DNA of 64,000 nucleotides from Streptomyces tsukubensis (GCF_003932715.1 NZ_CP020700.1:6098501-6162500); one strand, 5' to 3'. Shown: positions 34,827 through 44,627, counted from the stretch's first letter. Numbers and translations are program-made. The notes: generated from the letters alone by a model not told the origin.

Positions 34827-35771
34827 GTGAGCACCGCACAGCCCCAGCGGCACCCGCAGCAGACCGGTCACCGGACGGCGCCCGTCGCCTTCCTCAAGGG
34901 CCACGGCACCGAGAACGACTTCGTCATCGTCCCGGACCCGGACAACGACCTCGACCTGTCCCCACGGGACGTCGCCCGGCTGTGCGACCGCAGGGCCGGG
35001 ATCGGCGCCGACGGAGTACTCCACGTCGTCCGCTCCGCCGCCCACCCGGAGGCCCGCCGCCACGCCGACCGGGCCGAGTGGTTCATGGACTACCGCAACG
35101 CCGACGGCTCGGTCGCCGAGATGTGCGGCAACGGCGTCCGGGTCTTCGCCCGCTACCTCCAGCACGCGGGCCACACCGGACCCGGCGAACTGGCCGTGGC
35201 CACCCGCGGCGGGGTCAAGAAGGTCCATATCGCCAAGGGCACCGCGGACGACCCCGACGGCGGCGACATCACCGTCCACATGGGCCGGGCGCTCCTGCCG
35301 GAGAAGAGCGTCACCGTCACCGTGGACGGCCGGAGCTGGCCCGCGCGCAATGTCGACATGGGCAATCCGCACGCCGTCGCCTTCGTCGACGACCTCGACC
35401 ACGCCGGACAGCTGTACGCCGCGCCCGCCTACGCCCCCGCCGCGGTCTATCCGCACGGCGTGAACGTCGAGTTCGTCGTCGACCGGGGCGACCGGCACGT
35501 CGCCATGCGGGTGCACGAACGAGGCTCCGGCGAGACCCGCTCCTGCGGCACGGGCGCCTGCGCGGTGGCCGTGGCGGCCGCGCGCCGCGACGGCGCCGAT
35601 CCGTCGGTGACCGGACTCCCCGTCACGTACACCGTCGATCTGCCGGGCGGACGGCTGGTGATCACGGAGCGGTCCGACGGGGAGATCGAGATGACGGGAC
35701 CCGCTGTGATCGTCGCAGAGGGTCACATCGGAGCTGCCCTGCTCGTACGCTCCGAAACCACCGACGGATAG
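34827..35771 (+). CDS. dapF: diaminopimelate epimerase
   Basis: A 314-residue enzyme converting LL- to meso-diaminopimelate for lysine synthesis; streptomycete walls use the LL form. Catalytic Cys residues are in MCGNGVRVFARYL and in SCGTGACAVAVAA. FLKGHGTENDFV and VDMGNPHAVAFV are further signatures. TACGAT at 34814-34819 ends 7 bases before the GTG, so the transcript is probably leaderless; an ATG at 34818 overlaps that hexamer and is less likely the start. Confidence 0.96.
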   Translation: MSTAQPQRHPQQTGHRTAPVAFLKGHGTENDFVIVPDPDNDLDLSPRDVARLCDRRAGIGADGVLHVVRSAAHPEARRHADRAEWFMDYRNADGSVAEMCGNGVRVFARYLQHAGHTGPGELAVATRGGVKKVHIAKGTADDPDGGDITVHMGRALLPEKSVTVTVDGRSWPARNVDMGNPHAVAFVDDLDHAGQLYAAPAYAPAAVYPHGVNVEFVVDRGDRHVAMRVHERGSGETRSCGTGACAVAVAAARRDGADPSVTGLPVTYTVDLPGGRLVITERSDGEIEMTGPAVIVAEGHIGAALLVRSETTDG

Positions 35772-35925
35772 AGCTTCGCTCGAACGGGTGATCCGGTTCA
35801 CGCTCGGCGAGAGCCGGACTGCTCCACGTGGTGGGCTCGGTAGCATCAAGCACCGGCCCCGGGGGCACGACCGCTCCGCCGACCGCCGGGCCCAGCGTTC
35901 CGAAGTCCCCGCGCGGAGGTGCCCC

Positions 35926-38085
35926 ATGAGTGCAGAGGCCGCCAATCCCGGTGCCCACAGCCGCCGACGCGGCCGGCCCCGGCTCGACCTCCGCCGACTG
36001 GGGCGTGCCGCACTCCTCGGCCCGGCCGCCCGGCACCGCCTGCCGGACGCCATCGGACATGTGGCCGATGTGCACCGCGCCCACCACCCGGACGCGGATC
36101 TCGCCCCGCTGCACCGGGCGTACGTCCTCGCCGAATCGTCCCACCGCGGCCAGTTCCGCAAGAGCGGCGAGCCGTACATCACCCATCCGCTGGCCGTCAC
36201 CCTGATCCTTGCCGAACTCGGCGCCGAGACCACGACCCTGACGGCCTCTCTCCTCCATGACACCGTCGAGGACACCGAGGTGACGCTCGACCAGGTGGAG
36301 CGCGGGTTCGGCGCCGAAGTCGCTTACCTCGTCGACGGGGTCACCAAGCTGGAGAAGGTCGACTACGGGGCCGCCGCGGAGCCCGAGACCTTCCGGAAGA
36401 TGCTCGTCGCCACCGGCAACGACGTCCGGGTGATGTCCATCAAACTCGCCGACCGGCTGCACAACATGCGCACTCTCGGGGTGATGCGCCACGAGAAGCA
36501 GGTCCGGATCGCCAAGGTCACCCGGGACGTACTCATTCCGCTAGCCGAACGGCTCGGTGTGCAGGCCCTCAAGACCGAACTGGAAGACCTGGCCTTCGCC
36601 ATTCTCCACCCCGCCGAGTACGAGCGGACCCGCGCGCTCATCGCGGACAACACCGCCGCCGGGGCCGTGCTCGACGAAGTCGCGGAACGTTTCCGCGCTG
36701 TACTGCGGGACTCCGGCATCACCGCCGAGGTCCACCTCCGGCCGCGCCACTTCCTCTCCGTCCACCGGGTCGCCGCCAAACGGGGCGAACTCCGCGGCAC
36801 CGACTTCGGACGGCTGCTGATCCTGGTCGCCGAGGACGCCGACTGCTACGGAGTCCTCGGTGAGCTGCACACCTGCTTCAACCCGGTGGTCTCCGAGTTC
36901 AAGGACTTCATCGCCGCCCCCAAGTTCAACCTCTACCAGTCCCTCCACACCGCGGTGGCCGGCCCGGACGGCGCGGTCGCCGAAGTCCTCATCCGCACCC
37001 ACCAGATGCACCGGGTTGCCGAAGCCGGAGTGATCGCCCTCGGCAATCCGTACTCCCCGGCCGAAGGCGCCGCCGAATCCGCCCCCGCGGCCGACGGCGA
37101 GCGCGCCGACCCCACCCGGCCCGGCTGGCTCTCCCGCCTCCTCGCCTGGCAGGAGGCCACCCCCGACTCCGACGCCTTCTGGAGCTCCCTCCGCGCCGAC
37201 CTCGCCCAGGACCGGGAGATCGCGGTCTTCCGGGCCGACGGCGGGATGCTCGGCCTGCCCGCCGGAGCGACCTGCGTGGACGCCGCCTACGCGCAGTACG
37301 GCGAACGCGCCCACGCCTGCATCGGCGCCCGCGTCAACGGCCGTCTGGCCGCCCTGGGGACGGTCCTCAAAGACGGTGACACGGTCCATCTGCTGCGCGC
37401 CGACGACGATGCCCGCGACGACGCCGTTGACGACGGTGCCCGTGAACGGTCCAGGGAAACGGCCTCCGGTCCCTCGCCGGACTGGCTGGACCATGCCAGG
37501 ACCCCCGCCGCCCGGATCGCCATCACGACCTGGCTGGAGGCCCACCCGGGAGGCACCGACCTGCCCGCCGCGGCGCCCCGCGGGCCCGTGCCCGTCGCCG
37601 TCGACCCGCCGACGGGCACGAACGCCCTGGTCGACCTGGTGGGTGAGGACACCGACACCGATGCGGTCGTACGGCTCGCCGGATGTTGTACGCCCGTTCC
37701 CCCCGACGCCGTCACCGGCTTCCCCGTACGCGGAGGCGTGGTGACCGTACACCGCCAGGAATGTCCCGCCGTCGGCCGGATGCGTTCGCTCGACCGGAAA
37801 CCCGTCCCGGTGCGCTGGGGCGATGCCACGGGCTGCCGGGTCACCCTTGTTGCCGAGTCGTTCGGCCGCGCCCGGCTGCTCGCCGATCTCACGGACGCCA
37901 TCGCCACCCAGGGCGCCGCCATCGTCTCCGCGACCGTGGAGCCCCCCAGCGAACAGCGCGTCCGGCACACGTACACCCTGCAACTGCCGGACGCAGCCCA
38001 GTTGCCGTCTCTGATGCGGGCGATGCGGGGCGTACCAGGGGTGTACGACGTCAGCCGCACTCAGCATCCGGCGGCCACCGGCTGA
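35926..38085 (+). CDS. rshA: RelA/SpoT homologue RshA
   Basis: A 719-residue RSH protein, the second streptomycete homologue (SCO5794 type). The HD hydrolase region is intact: QFRKSGEPYITHPL, LLHDTVEDTEV and KLADRLHNMRTL keep the expected Arg, His-Asp and Asp/Asn. In the synthetase region, compared from memory with the Streptococcus enzyme, RPRHFLSVHRV lacks the second Lys, and the catalytic FDLIAIR segment reads FGRLLIL, losing Asp and Arg; the Glu in EVLIRT is kept. A TGS domain and ACT domain follow. This predicts a mainly hydrolytic enzyme. GGAGGTG precedes the ATG. Confidence 0.93.
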   Translation: MSAEAANPGAHSRRRGRPRLDLRRLGRAALLGPAARHRLPDAIGHVADVHRAHHPDADLAPLHRAYVLAESSHRGQFRKSGEPYITHPLAVTLILAELGAETTTLTASLLHDTVEDTEVTLDQVERGFGAEVAYLVDGVTKLEKVDYGAAAEPETFRKMLVATGNDVRVMSIKLADRLHNMRTLGVMRHEKQVRIAKVTRDVLIPLAERLGVQALKTELEDLAFAILHPAEYERTRALIADNTAAGAVLDEVAERFRAVLRDSGITAEVHLRPRHFLSVHRVAAKRGELRGTDFGRLLILVAEDADCYGVLGELHTCFNPVVSEFKDFIAAPKFNLYQSLHTAVAGPDGAVAEVLIRTHQMHRVAEAGVIALGNPYSPAEGAAESAPAADGERADPTRPGWLSRLLAWQEATPDSDAFWSSLRADLAQDREIAVFRADGGMLGLPAGATCVDAAYAQYGERAHACIGARVNGRLAALGTVLKDGDTVHLLRADDDARDDAVDDGARERSRETASGPSPDWLDHARTPAARIAITTWLEAHPGGTDLPAAAPRGPVPVAVDPPTGTNALVDLVGEDTDTDAVVRLAGCCTPVPPDAVTGFPVRGGVVTVHRQECPAVGRMRSLDRKPVPVRWGDATGCRVTLVAESFGRARLLADLTDAIATQGAAIVSATVEPPSEQRVRHTYTLQLPDAAQLPSLMRAMRGVPGVYDVSRTQHPAATG

Positions 38086-38149
38086 CCCGTTCGGGCGATA
38101 TGGAGCGCGCCGCCGCACACGGGCCGCGATGCGCTGGTAGCCGTAGCAC

Positions 38150-39778
38150 ATGCCGTCCACCACGACTGCCCGGCCGTTCCGCCGGCTCCTCGGGATCACC
38201 CGGTCCCCCCGGCCGCCGCGGGTACGCCGCGGACTGCTGCGGGCCACCGTCTTCGGAGCTGCTTCCGCCGCCCTGGTCGCCGCCGCCCTGCCGCCGCCCG
38301 CCCCGGTCCCCCTGGGCATCGGGGACCCCCTCTTCCCTTATCTCGGCAACCCCGGCTACGACGTCGTCGCTTATGACATCGCCCTGAACTACCGGGGCAG
38401 CAACACCGAACCGCTGGACGCCGTCACCGTCCTCGACACCCGGATCACCCAGCGGCTGGAGCGTCTCAACCTCGACTTCACCCATGGAACGGTCCGTTCC
38501 GTCGAGGTGAACGGGGTACCGGCGGACTTCGCGGGTGTCGAAGAGGACCTCGTCGTCCAGCCCGTCCGGCCCCTGGACCGCGGCTCGCGCGCCCGGATCA
38601 CCGTCCGCCACACCAGCGACCCGACCGGCCCCCGGAACGCCGGCGGCTGGGTCCGTACCGGCGACGGTCTGGCCATGGCCAACCAGGCCGACGCCGGCCA
38701 CCGGGTCTTCCCCTCCAACGACCACCCCGCCGACAAGGCGTACTTCACATTCCGGATCACCGTCCCCGACGGACTCACTGCGGTCGCCAACGGGGTGCGG
38801 AAGCGGACCACCGACAACGGCGACACCACCACATCCGTGTACCGCACCCGCCACCCCATGGCCACCGAACTGGCGCAGGTGTCCATCGGGAAGTCCGCCG
38901 TACCCACCCGCGTGGGGCCGCGCGGGCTCCCGCTGCGCGACGTGGTGCCCCTGGCCGACCTGGAGACGCTGGAGCCCTGGCTCCGCAAGACCCCCGCCCA
39001 GCTGGAGTGGCTGGAGAGCAGAGTCGGCCGCTACCCCTTCGAGACGTACGGGGTGCTGATCGCCGACGCCAACACCGGCTTCGAACTGGAAACACAGACC
39101 CTCTCCCTCTTCGAGAGGTCGCTGTTCACCGCCGGATACCCCGAGTGGTACGTCGATTCGATCATGGTGCACGAGCTGGCCCACCAGTGGTTCGGCGACA
39201 GCGTCACCCCGCGCGCCTGGTCCGATCTGTGGCTCAACGAGGGACACGCCACCTGGTACGAGAGCCTCTACGCGGACGAACTCGGCGGCTACACCCTGGA
39301 GCGGCGCATGCGCGAGGCGTACCGGCGCTCCGACCAGTGGCGGGCGGACGGCGGCCCTCCGGCGGCGCCCCGGCCCCCCGAGCCCGGCCGGAAGATCAGC
39401 CTGTTCCGGCCGATCGTGTACGACGGTGGGGCACTCGTCCTGTACGCCCTGCGGCAGACGATCGGAACGGACGCCTTCGACCGCGTGGAACGGGCCTGGG
39501 TGCGCGAGTACCGCGACGGTACGGCGGGCAGCACCGACTTCGCCCGGCTGGCGTCCCGGATCGCCGGACGCGATCTCGGCCCCTTCTTCCAGGGATGGCT
39601 GTACGGGGAGCAGACGCCGCCCATGCCCGGTCACCCGGACTGGACGAGCACCCCGCCGCAGACCGGGACCCGGACGGCGCCCGAAGCGGTACGGCCGACG
39701 GAGCCCGGGACCGTGCCGCGCTCCGGGCCCGTGGTCCGCGGTGAAAACGGTCCGTGGTCCGCGGTGAAACCGGGGTGA
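38150..39778 (+). CDS. secreted M1-family metallopeptidase
   Basis: A 542-residue protein with a twin-Arg/basic N-region and a hydrophobic segment (about 28-48) acting as signal peptide or anchor. The N-terminal beta-saddle domain precedes the gluzincin domain with HELAHQWFGD and, 18 residues on, NEGHATWYE, giving the complete M1 zinc site. It probably trims peptides outside the cell. It is shorter than aminopeptidase N and lacks the large C-terminal domain. No signal for a clear ribosome binding site before the ATG. It lies between rshA and hflX. Confidence 0.9.
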   Translation: MPSTTTARPFRRLLGITRSPRPPRVRRGLLRATVFGAASAALVAAALPPPAPVPLGIGDPLFPYLGNPGYDVVAYDIALNYRGSNTEPLDAVTVLDTRITQRLERLNLDFTHGTVRSVEVNGVPADFAGVEEDLVVQPVRPLDRGSRARITVRHTSDPTGPRNAGGWVRTGDGLAMANQADAGHRVFPSNDHPADKAYFTFRITVPDGLTAVANGVRKRTTDNGDTTTSVYRTRHPMATELAQVSIGKSAVPTRVGPRGLPLRDVVPLADLETLEPWLRKTPAQLEWLESRVGRYPFETYGVLIADANTGFELETQTLSLFERSLFTAGYPEWYVDSIMVHELAHQWFGDSVTPRAWSDLWLNEGHATWYESLYADELGGYTLERRMREAYRRSDQWRADGGPPAAPRPPEPGRKISLFRPIVYDGGALVLYALRQTIGTDAFDRVERAWVREYRDGTAGSTDFARLASRIAGRDLGPFFQGWLYGEQTPPMPGHPDWTSTPPQTGTRTAPEAVRPTEPGTVPRSGPVVRGENGPWSAVKPG

Positions 39779-39997
39779 CGGGCCGGAGCACGCCGTGCGA
39801 CCATCGAGGGGTCGGCGCAGCGGGCGGGCCCGGCCCTCCCGGCGGATCCACCGATCCGGCCGGGCGGGAATCAACCGGGACCGTTACGCGTTGTGACTGA
39901 CGAAGGCCGTACCGGAAGAGGTTGTGACGGACCCCTTCCGGCACGACCCCGCTCGGTCGCCCGAGCGCACGTTTTCTCCCACCGACGTAAGGATCAA

Positions 39998-41488
39998 ATG
40001 ACCTCCTCTTCTTCCCCTTCCCAGGACCAGCGGAACTCCGCTCAGACGCGCACCGAGAGCCTTCGGGCCGATGCCCTGATGGAAGAGGACGTCGCCTGGA
40101 GCCACGGGATCGACGGAGAGCGGGACGGCGAACAGTTCGACCGCTCCGACCGCGCGGCACTGCGCCGTGTGGCGGGCCTCTCCACCGAACTCGAAGACGT
40201 CACCGAGGTCGAGTACCGCCAGCTGCGTCTGGAGCGGGTCGTCCTGGTCGGTGTCTGGACCTCGGGCACGGTGCGGGACGCGGAGAACTCCCTCGCGGAG
40301 CTCGCCGCCCTCGCGGAGACCGCGGGCGCCCTCGTGCTCGACGGCGTCATCCAGCGCCGCGACAAACCCGACCCGGCCACCTACATCGGCTCGGGCAAGG
40401 CCCTGGAACTGCGCGACATCGTCCTGGAGTCCGGCGCGGACACGGTCGTCTGCGACGGTGAACTCTCCCCGGGCCAGCTCATCCACCTCGAAGACGTCGT
40501 CAAGGTCAAGGTCGTCGACCGGACGGCCCTGATCCTCGACATCTTCGCCCAGCACGCCAAGTCCCGTGAGGGCAAGGCGCAGGTCGCCCTCGCCCAGATG
40601 CAGTACATGCTGCCCAGGCTGCGCGGCTGGGGCCAGTCGCTGTCCCGGCAGATGGGTGGCGGCGGCGGTGGCGGTATGGCCACCCGCGGCCCCGGTGAGA
40701 CCAAGATCGAAACGGACCGGCGGCGGATCCGCGAGAAGATGGCGAAGATGCGCCGGGAGATCGCGGAGATGAAGACCGGCCGCGAGATCAAGCGGCAGGA
40801 GCGGCGCCGTAACAAGGTTCCTTCGGTTGCCATCGCCGGTTACACCAACGCCGGAAAGTCCTCCCTGCTCAACCGGCTCACCGGCGCCGGTGTCCTGGTG
40901 GAGAACGCCCTGTTCGCCACCCTGGACCCGACGGTCCGCCGGGCCGAGACGCCGGGCGGCCGCCTGTACACCCTGGCCGATACGGTCGGATTCGTCCGCC
41001 ATCTTCCGCATCATCTCGTCGAGGCCTTCCGCTCCACGATGGAGGAGGTCGCCGACGCGGATCTGATCCTCCACGTGGTCGACGGATCCCACCCCGTGCC
41101 GGAGGAGCAGCTCGCCGCCGTGCGCGAGGTCATCCGCGACGTGGGCGCCGTCGGCATCCCCGAGATCGTGGTGATCAACAAGGCGGACGCCGCCGATCCG
41201 GTGGTGCTCCAGAGACTGCTGCGCATCGAGCGGCGGGCGATCGCGGTATCCGCGCGCAGCGGTGCGGGTATCGAGGAGCTGCTGGGCCTGATCGACCTCG
41301 AACTCCCGAGGCCGGAGGTCCAGGTCGAAGCCCTCGTGCCGTACACCGAGGGAGGCCTGGTCTCCCGGGTCCATGCGGACGGCGAGATCCTCTCCGAGGA
41401 GCACACCTCGGAGGGCACGCTGCTCAAGGCCCGGGTCCACGAGGAGCTGGCCTCGGCGCTGGCCCCGTACGCCCTCGTCGGAAGCTGA
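39998..41488 (+). CDS. hflX: ribosome-associated GTPase HflX
   Basis: A 496-residue GTPase that splits stalled ribosomes. The N-terminal domain contains VVLVGVWTSG and the long helical hairpin that reaches the ribosome (GETKIETDRRRIREKMAKMRRE is its start). G1 is GYTNAGKSSLLNRL, G3 is DTVGFVRHLPH, G4 is NKAD. A Gly-rich loop (MGGGGGGGMATRGPGE) is normal for the family. The ATG at 39998 has AAGGAT upstream; a GTG at 39893 would add 35 residues without support. A strong terminator follows. Confidence 0.96.
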   Translation: MTSSSSPSQDQRNSAQTRTESLRADALMEEDVAWSHGIDGERDGEQFDRSDRAALRRVAGLSTELEDVTEVEYRQLRLERVVLVGVWTSGTVRDAENSLAELAALAETAGALVLDGVIQRRDKPDPATYIGSGKALELRDIVLESGADTVVCDGELSPGQLIHLEDVVKVKVVDRTALILDIFAQHAKSREGKAQVALAQMQYMLPRLRGWGQSLSRQMGGGGGGGMATRGPGETKIETDRRRIREKMAKMRREIAEMKTGREIKRQERRRNKVPSVAIAGYTNAGKSSLLNRLTGAGVLVENALFATLDPTVRRAETPGGRLYTLADTVGFVRHLPHHLVEAFRSTMEEVADADLILHVVDGSHPVPEEQLAAVREVIRDVGAVGIPEIVVINKADAADPVVLQRLLRIERRAIAVSARSGAGIEELLGLIDLELPRPEVQVEALVPYTEGGLVSRVHADGEILSEEHTSEGTLLKARVHEELASALAPYALVGS

Positions 41489-41511
41489 GCCGTACCGCCT
41501 CTCAGGACAAG

Positions 41512-41555
41512 ACGACTGCGCCCGGCCCCTTGCACAAGGGGCCGGGCGCAGTCGT
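41512..41555. terminator. bidirectional terminator, 20-21-bp stem
   Basis: Arms at 41512-41532 and 41535-41555 are perfectly complementary, with a tight CA turn and T-rich sequence afterwards. It separates hflX from the convergent trypsin-like gene. Confidence 0.93.
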
Positions 41556-41621
41556 TCCTTCGGTGAGCGTTGTTACGGCGCTGCCGCGCGTCGGCGGGGC
41601 GGTCCGCCGACGCGCCCGGTC

Positions 41622-42854
41622 TCAGGGCTGCGCTGCGTACTTCGCGCTCACCGAGGTGTAGACGCGCTCGGCGTCCTTGCCGAGCCGGGGTCCCGCCAGC
41701 CACACCGGGTCGGCCGGGCCGATGGAGGTGTTGGAGACCAGGACCGGTGTCCCCGCGCGGTCGGTGACCCAGCCCCCGCCCGACGAGCCGCCGGTCATGG
41801 TGCATCCCATGCGCCACATCACCGGGGCGGCGGTGTCGAAGGCGAACCGCCCGGGCCGGTCCGTACAGGAGTGCATGAGGGCCCCGTCGTACGGTGCCGC
41901 CGCCGGGTAGCCCCGGATGCCGAGGGACGTGACCCGGTGCGCCTCGGGGGCCGCGAAGTCGACGTCCAGGGCGGATCCGACGGTCTCCTCAAGGGAAGCG
42001 GTGCCGTCCTCGGGCTTGACGTGCAGCACCGCGTAGTCGTAGGGGGCTCCGGTGCCGTCCGCGGGGTTGCCGGTGGCGATCCACCGGTCGGAGGTCGCGA
42101 CCCAGTCCGCCCAGAACGTGCCGTAGGGGGCCACGTCCTCCGGGGCCGCGGCGGCCAGTTCCCGGGCCGGCAGACCGCCGGAGTTGTAGGCGGGGACGAA
42201 GGCGATGTTGCGGTACCAGCCGCCCTTGCTGCCCGCGTGGACGCAGTGTCCGGCGGTCCACACCAGATTGGATTTGCCGGGGTTGGCCGGGTCCTTCACG
42301 ACCGTGGCGGAGCAGACCATGGTGCCTTCGGGGGCGTCGAAGAAGACCTTGCCGGAGGTCGCCGCATGCTGCCGGTAGGGGGTCCGCTCCGGCTGGGCCT
42401 CGACGGCGGCGGGCTCCGGGTCCGAGCCGTCCTCCACCACGGGGTCGGTGTCGGGCTCGACGGTACGGTCCGGCGGCTCGGCCGTGACCATGCGGTCGGG
42501 CTTCCACAGATCGTCGATCACGGGGTTGACGAAATCGTCCGAGTCACGGCGCCAGGTGCCCCGGTCCCAGTCCTTCCACCCGCCCGCGCGCCACTTCGGG
42601 TCGGCCGTCCCGCTCCGGCGCGAGTCCCCGGACCGGGCGGGGGAGGGGTTCGGGGAGGTGGTCGCGGGGTGTTCGGCGGTCGGAGACGGTACGGCGGCGG
42701 GTGGCGGCGGGGCGGCAGTGCCGGGTCCGGCGGCCGGGGACGAAACGGCTTCCGGCTCGCCGGACGACCGGTTCTCGTTCAGCCCGCAGGCCGTCGTGAG
42801 CGTCAGTGCGCCGACCAGGCCGACGCCGGCAAGCAGCGGGCGTATGGATCGCAT
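41622..42854 (-). CDS. trypsin-like serine peptidase, lipoprotein (copy 1)
   Basis: A 410-residue secreted protein. The signal peptide ends in a lipobox with Cys23 (TTAC). A Pro/Ser/Thr-rich linker (about 25-85) leads to a conserved WDRGTW..DFVNPVIDDLW segment, then the chymotrypsin fold: His in VWTAGHCVHAG, Asp in APYDYAVLHV, Ser in GGSSGGGW. AGGAGTT precedes the ATG. It is a paralogue of the adjacent gene and shares a nearly identical stretch of DNA around the catalytic His. The natural substrate is unknown. Confidence 0.9.
   Translation of the reverse strand: MRSIRPLLAGVGLVGALTLTTACGLNENRSSGEPEAVSSPAAGPGTAAPPPPAAVPSPTAEHPATTSPNPSPARSGDSRRSGTADPKWRAGGWKDWDRGTWRRDSDDFVNPVIDDLWKPDRMVTAEPPDRTVEPDTDPVVEDGSDPEPAAVEAQPERTPYRQHAATSGKVFFDAPEGTMVCSATVVKDPANPGKSNLVWTAGHCVHAGSKGGWYRNIAFVPAYNSGGLPARELAAAAPEDVAPYGTFWADWVATSDRWIATGNPADGTGAPYDYAVLHVKPEDGTASLEETVGSALDVDFAAPEAHRVTSLGIRGYPAAAPYDGALMHSCTDRPGRFAFDTAAPVMWRMGCTMTGGSSGGGWVTDRAGTPVLVSNTSIGPADPVWLAGPRLGKDAERVYTSVSAKYAAQP
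42192..42320. repeat. near-identical segment of duplicated peptidase genes (copy 1)
   Basis: Matches 43575-43703 at a constant offset of 1383 bases. The first 108 bases are identical, position 42300 differs, and 20 more bases are identical. It spans the catalytic His region. Confidence 0.9.
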
Positions 42855-42998
42855 GGGGGACGGAACTCCTGGGTGGTACGGGACGGGCATCCCCGGAGAC
42901 GGAGACGGAGACGGGGCACGGGGCCGGTGGGGCGAAGGCCCGCCGGGTTGCCCCGGGCGCGGGGGCACCCGGGGCGTCTTCTGCGGCCGAGGTCCGAC

Positions 42999-44174
42999 TC
43001 AGCGGCCCGCGAACTTCTTGCTGACCGCCTCGTACACGCCCTTGGCCTCCTTGCCGAGGCGCGGACCTGCGAGCCAGCCGCCCGACACCGGGCCGATGGA
43101 GGTGTTGGACACCAGGACCGGCTTTCCGCCGGTGCTCTCGGTGAGCCAGCCGCCACCGGACGAACCGGCGGTCATGGTGCAGCCGATGCGGTGCATGGTC
43201 GGCTGGTCGGTCTTGACGGAGAGCCGGCCGGGCCGGTCGGCGCACTGGAACAGCCGCTGGCCGTCGAAGGGCGGTCCCGCCGGATAGCCGGTCGCCTCCA
43301 TCCGGGCGATCTTCGAGGTGGCCGGGGCGTCGAAGTCCACGTCGACCGCCGAACCGACCGTCTCCTCCAAAGACTTGCCCGTGCCGCCCTTCTCGGGTGT
43401 GACGTGGATGACGGCGAAGTCGTAGGGCGCGCCGCGGCCGCCGGAGGTGGCGCCTTCCTTGATCCACTGGTCCGAGGTCTGGGCCCAGTCACCCCACCAC
43501 ACGCCGTGCGGAGCGACCTCGGTCTTCGGGGAGCTCTCCAACCGCGCCGTGGGCTTCGCCTGATCGTTGTACGAGGGGACGAAGGCGATGTTGCGGTACC
43601 AGCCGCCCTTGCTGCCCGCGTGGACGCAGTGTCCGGCGGTCCACACCAGATTGGATTTGCCGGGGTTGGCCGGGTCCTTCACCACCGTGGCGGAGCAGAC
43701 CATCGAGCCCTTGGGGCCGTCGAAGAAGACCTTCCCCGCCGTGGGCGCGCTGGTGCGGTAGGGGGCCTTCACCGGGCGGGCTTCGATCCGGCGCGGCGTG
43801 GGATCGGTGACCCCCTGGTCGCCGGAGATGTCGTTGTCGGTGGGCTGCTCCGGCTTCTCGGCGTCCCGCATGCGGTCCGGGTCCCACAGGCCCTCGATGA
43901 TGGGGTTGATGAAGTCCCTGGCCTCGCGGAGCCAGGTGTCCCGGTCCCAGTTCTTCCACTCGCCGTTGCGCCAGGCGTCGATGTCGAGCCCGTGCTCCTT
44001 GAGCCGGTTCTTCAGGTCGTCGGGTATGGGGATTCCGGCGGCGTCCGTGGGCAGGCCGGTGGGCAGCTCTGCCCCGCCGCCCGCGGAGTTCTCACTGCCG
44101 CCGCAGCCGGTGGCCGTCAGCGCGAGGGCCACGGCGATGGAGGCCGCCGCCAGCGTCGGGCGAATGGGTCGCAT
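42999..44174 (-). CDS. trypsin-like serine peptidase, lipoprotein (copy 2)
   Basis: A 391-residue paralogue of the neighbouring gene. The lipobox Cys is in ATGC near residue 24. The linker is Gly-rich and shorter, with WDRDTWLREARDFINPIIEGLWDPDRM matching the neighbour in pattern. The catalytic triad is intact: TAGHCVHAG, APYDFAVIHV, AGSSGGGW. AGGGGGAT precedes the ATG. The two genes run in tandem, this one first, 144 bases apart. Both should be extracytoplasmic membrane-anchored peptidases. Confidence 0.9.
   Translation of the reverse strand: MRPIRPTLAAASIAVALALTATGCGGSENSAGGGAELPTGLPTDAAGIPIPDDLKNRLKEHGLDIDAWRNGEWKNWDRDTWLREARDFINPIIEGLWDPDRMRDAEKPEQPTDNDISGDQGVTDPTPRRIEARPVKAPYRTSAPTAGKVFFDGPKGSMVCSATVVKDPANPGKSNLVWTAGHCVHAGSKGGWYRNIAFVPSYNDQAKPTARLESSPKTEVAPHGVWWGDWAQTSDQWIKEGATSGGRGAPYDFAVIHVTPEKGGTGKSLEETVGSAVDVDFDAPATSKIARMEATGYPAGPPFDGQRLFQCADRPGRLSVKTDQPTMHRIGCTMTAGSSGGGWLTESTGGKPVLVSNTSIGPVSGGWLAGPRLGKEAKGVYEAVSKKFAGR
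43575..43703. repeat. near-identical segment of duplicated peptidase genes (copy 2)
   Basis: Partner of 42192-42320, with a single difference in 129 bases (position 43683), while flanking coding sequence has diverged widely. Confidence 0.9.
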
Positions 44175-44627
44175 GTCTGATCCCCCTGGTGAGCTTCGGT
44201 GCTTCGGTGGTTGCCGGTCCGGTGCGAAGCCGGTCCGGTCCGGTCCGGTCCGCCCGGCGACCTGCCGTGACGGCCCGACGGAGCCGCCGGGAACCTTACA
44301 AGGTCACCGGGCACCGGGAACGGCGGGGCCGTACAAGGAACTTCCGGAACGCCGTCGGTCCCGATCCGCAGCCGTCGGTACGTACGGGGTACGGGTGCCG
44401 CAGCGACAGTGTTCAGCCCCGGTGGGCGCGGTGGGGGAGCCGTACCCGATGTGCGACGCAGCTGTTACAGCGCAACAGCAGACCTCCTGCTCCTTCCGCA
44501 CCGCCCGGCGCTCATGGCCCCCGCCGAGGGGCACGGATCCCCCGGGGCCGGGCCCACCGCACTCGTGGGAGTGGATCCACCGGGATCGGGACGCGCTGTC
44601 AGTCGTGGCACGTATGGTGGTCGGCCT
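44175..44627. other. divergent intergenic region peptidase/dinG
   Basis: 453 bases holding two divergent promoters. CGGTC is repeated four times in tandem at 44231-44250. TATGGT at 44613-44618 is a possible dinG -10 element 9 bases before its ATG. No gene or LexA-type box is convincing. Confidence 0.5.

Noticed and set aside
39893..39997. N-terminal extension of HflX from GTG 39893
   Set aside because: No ribosome binding site; the residues are not like HflX N-termini, and AAGGAT precedes the ATG at 39998.
44175..44627. LexA box at the dinG promoter
   Set aside because: I looked for GAAC-N4-GTTC-type sites and found none close to the dinG start; the family name alone is not evidence.
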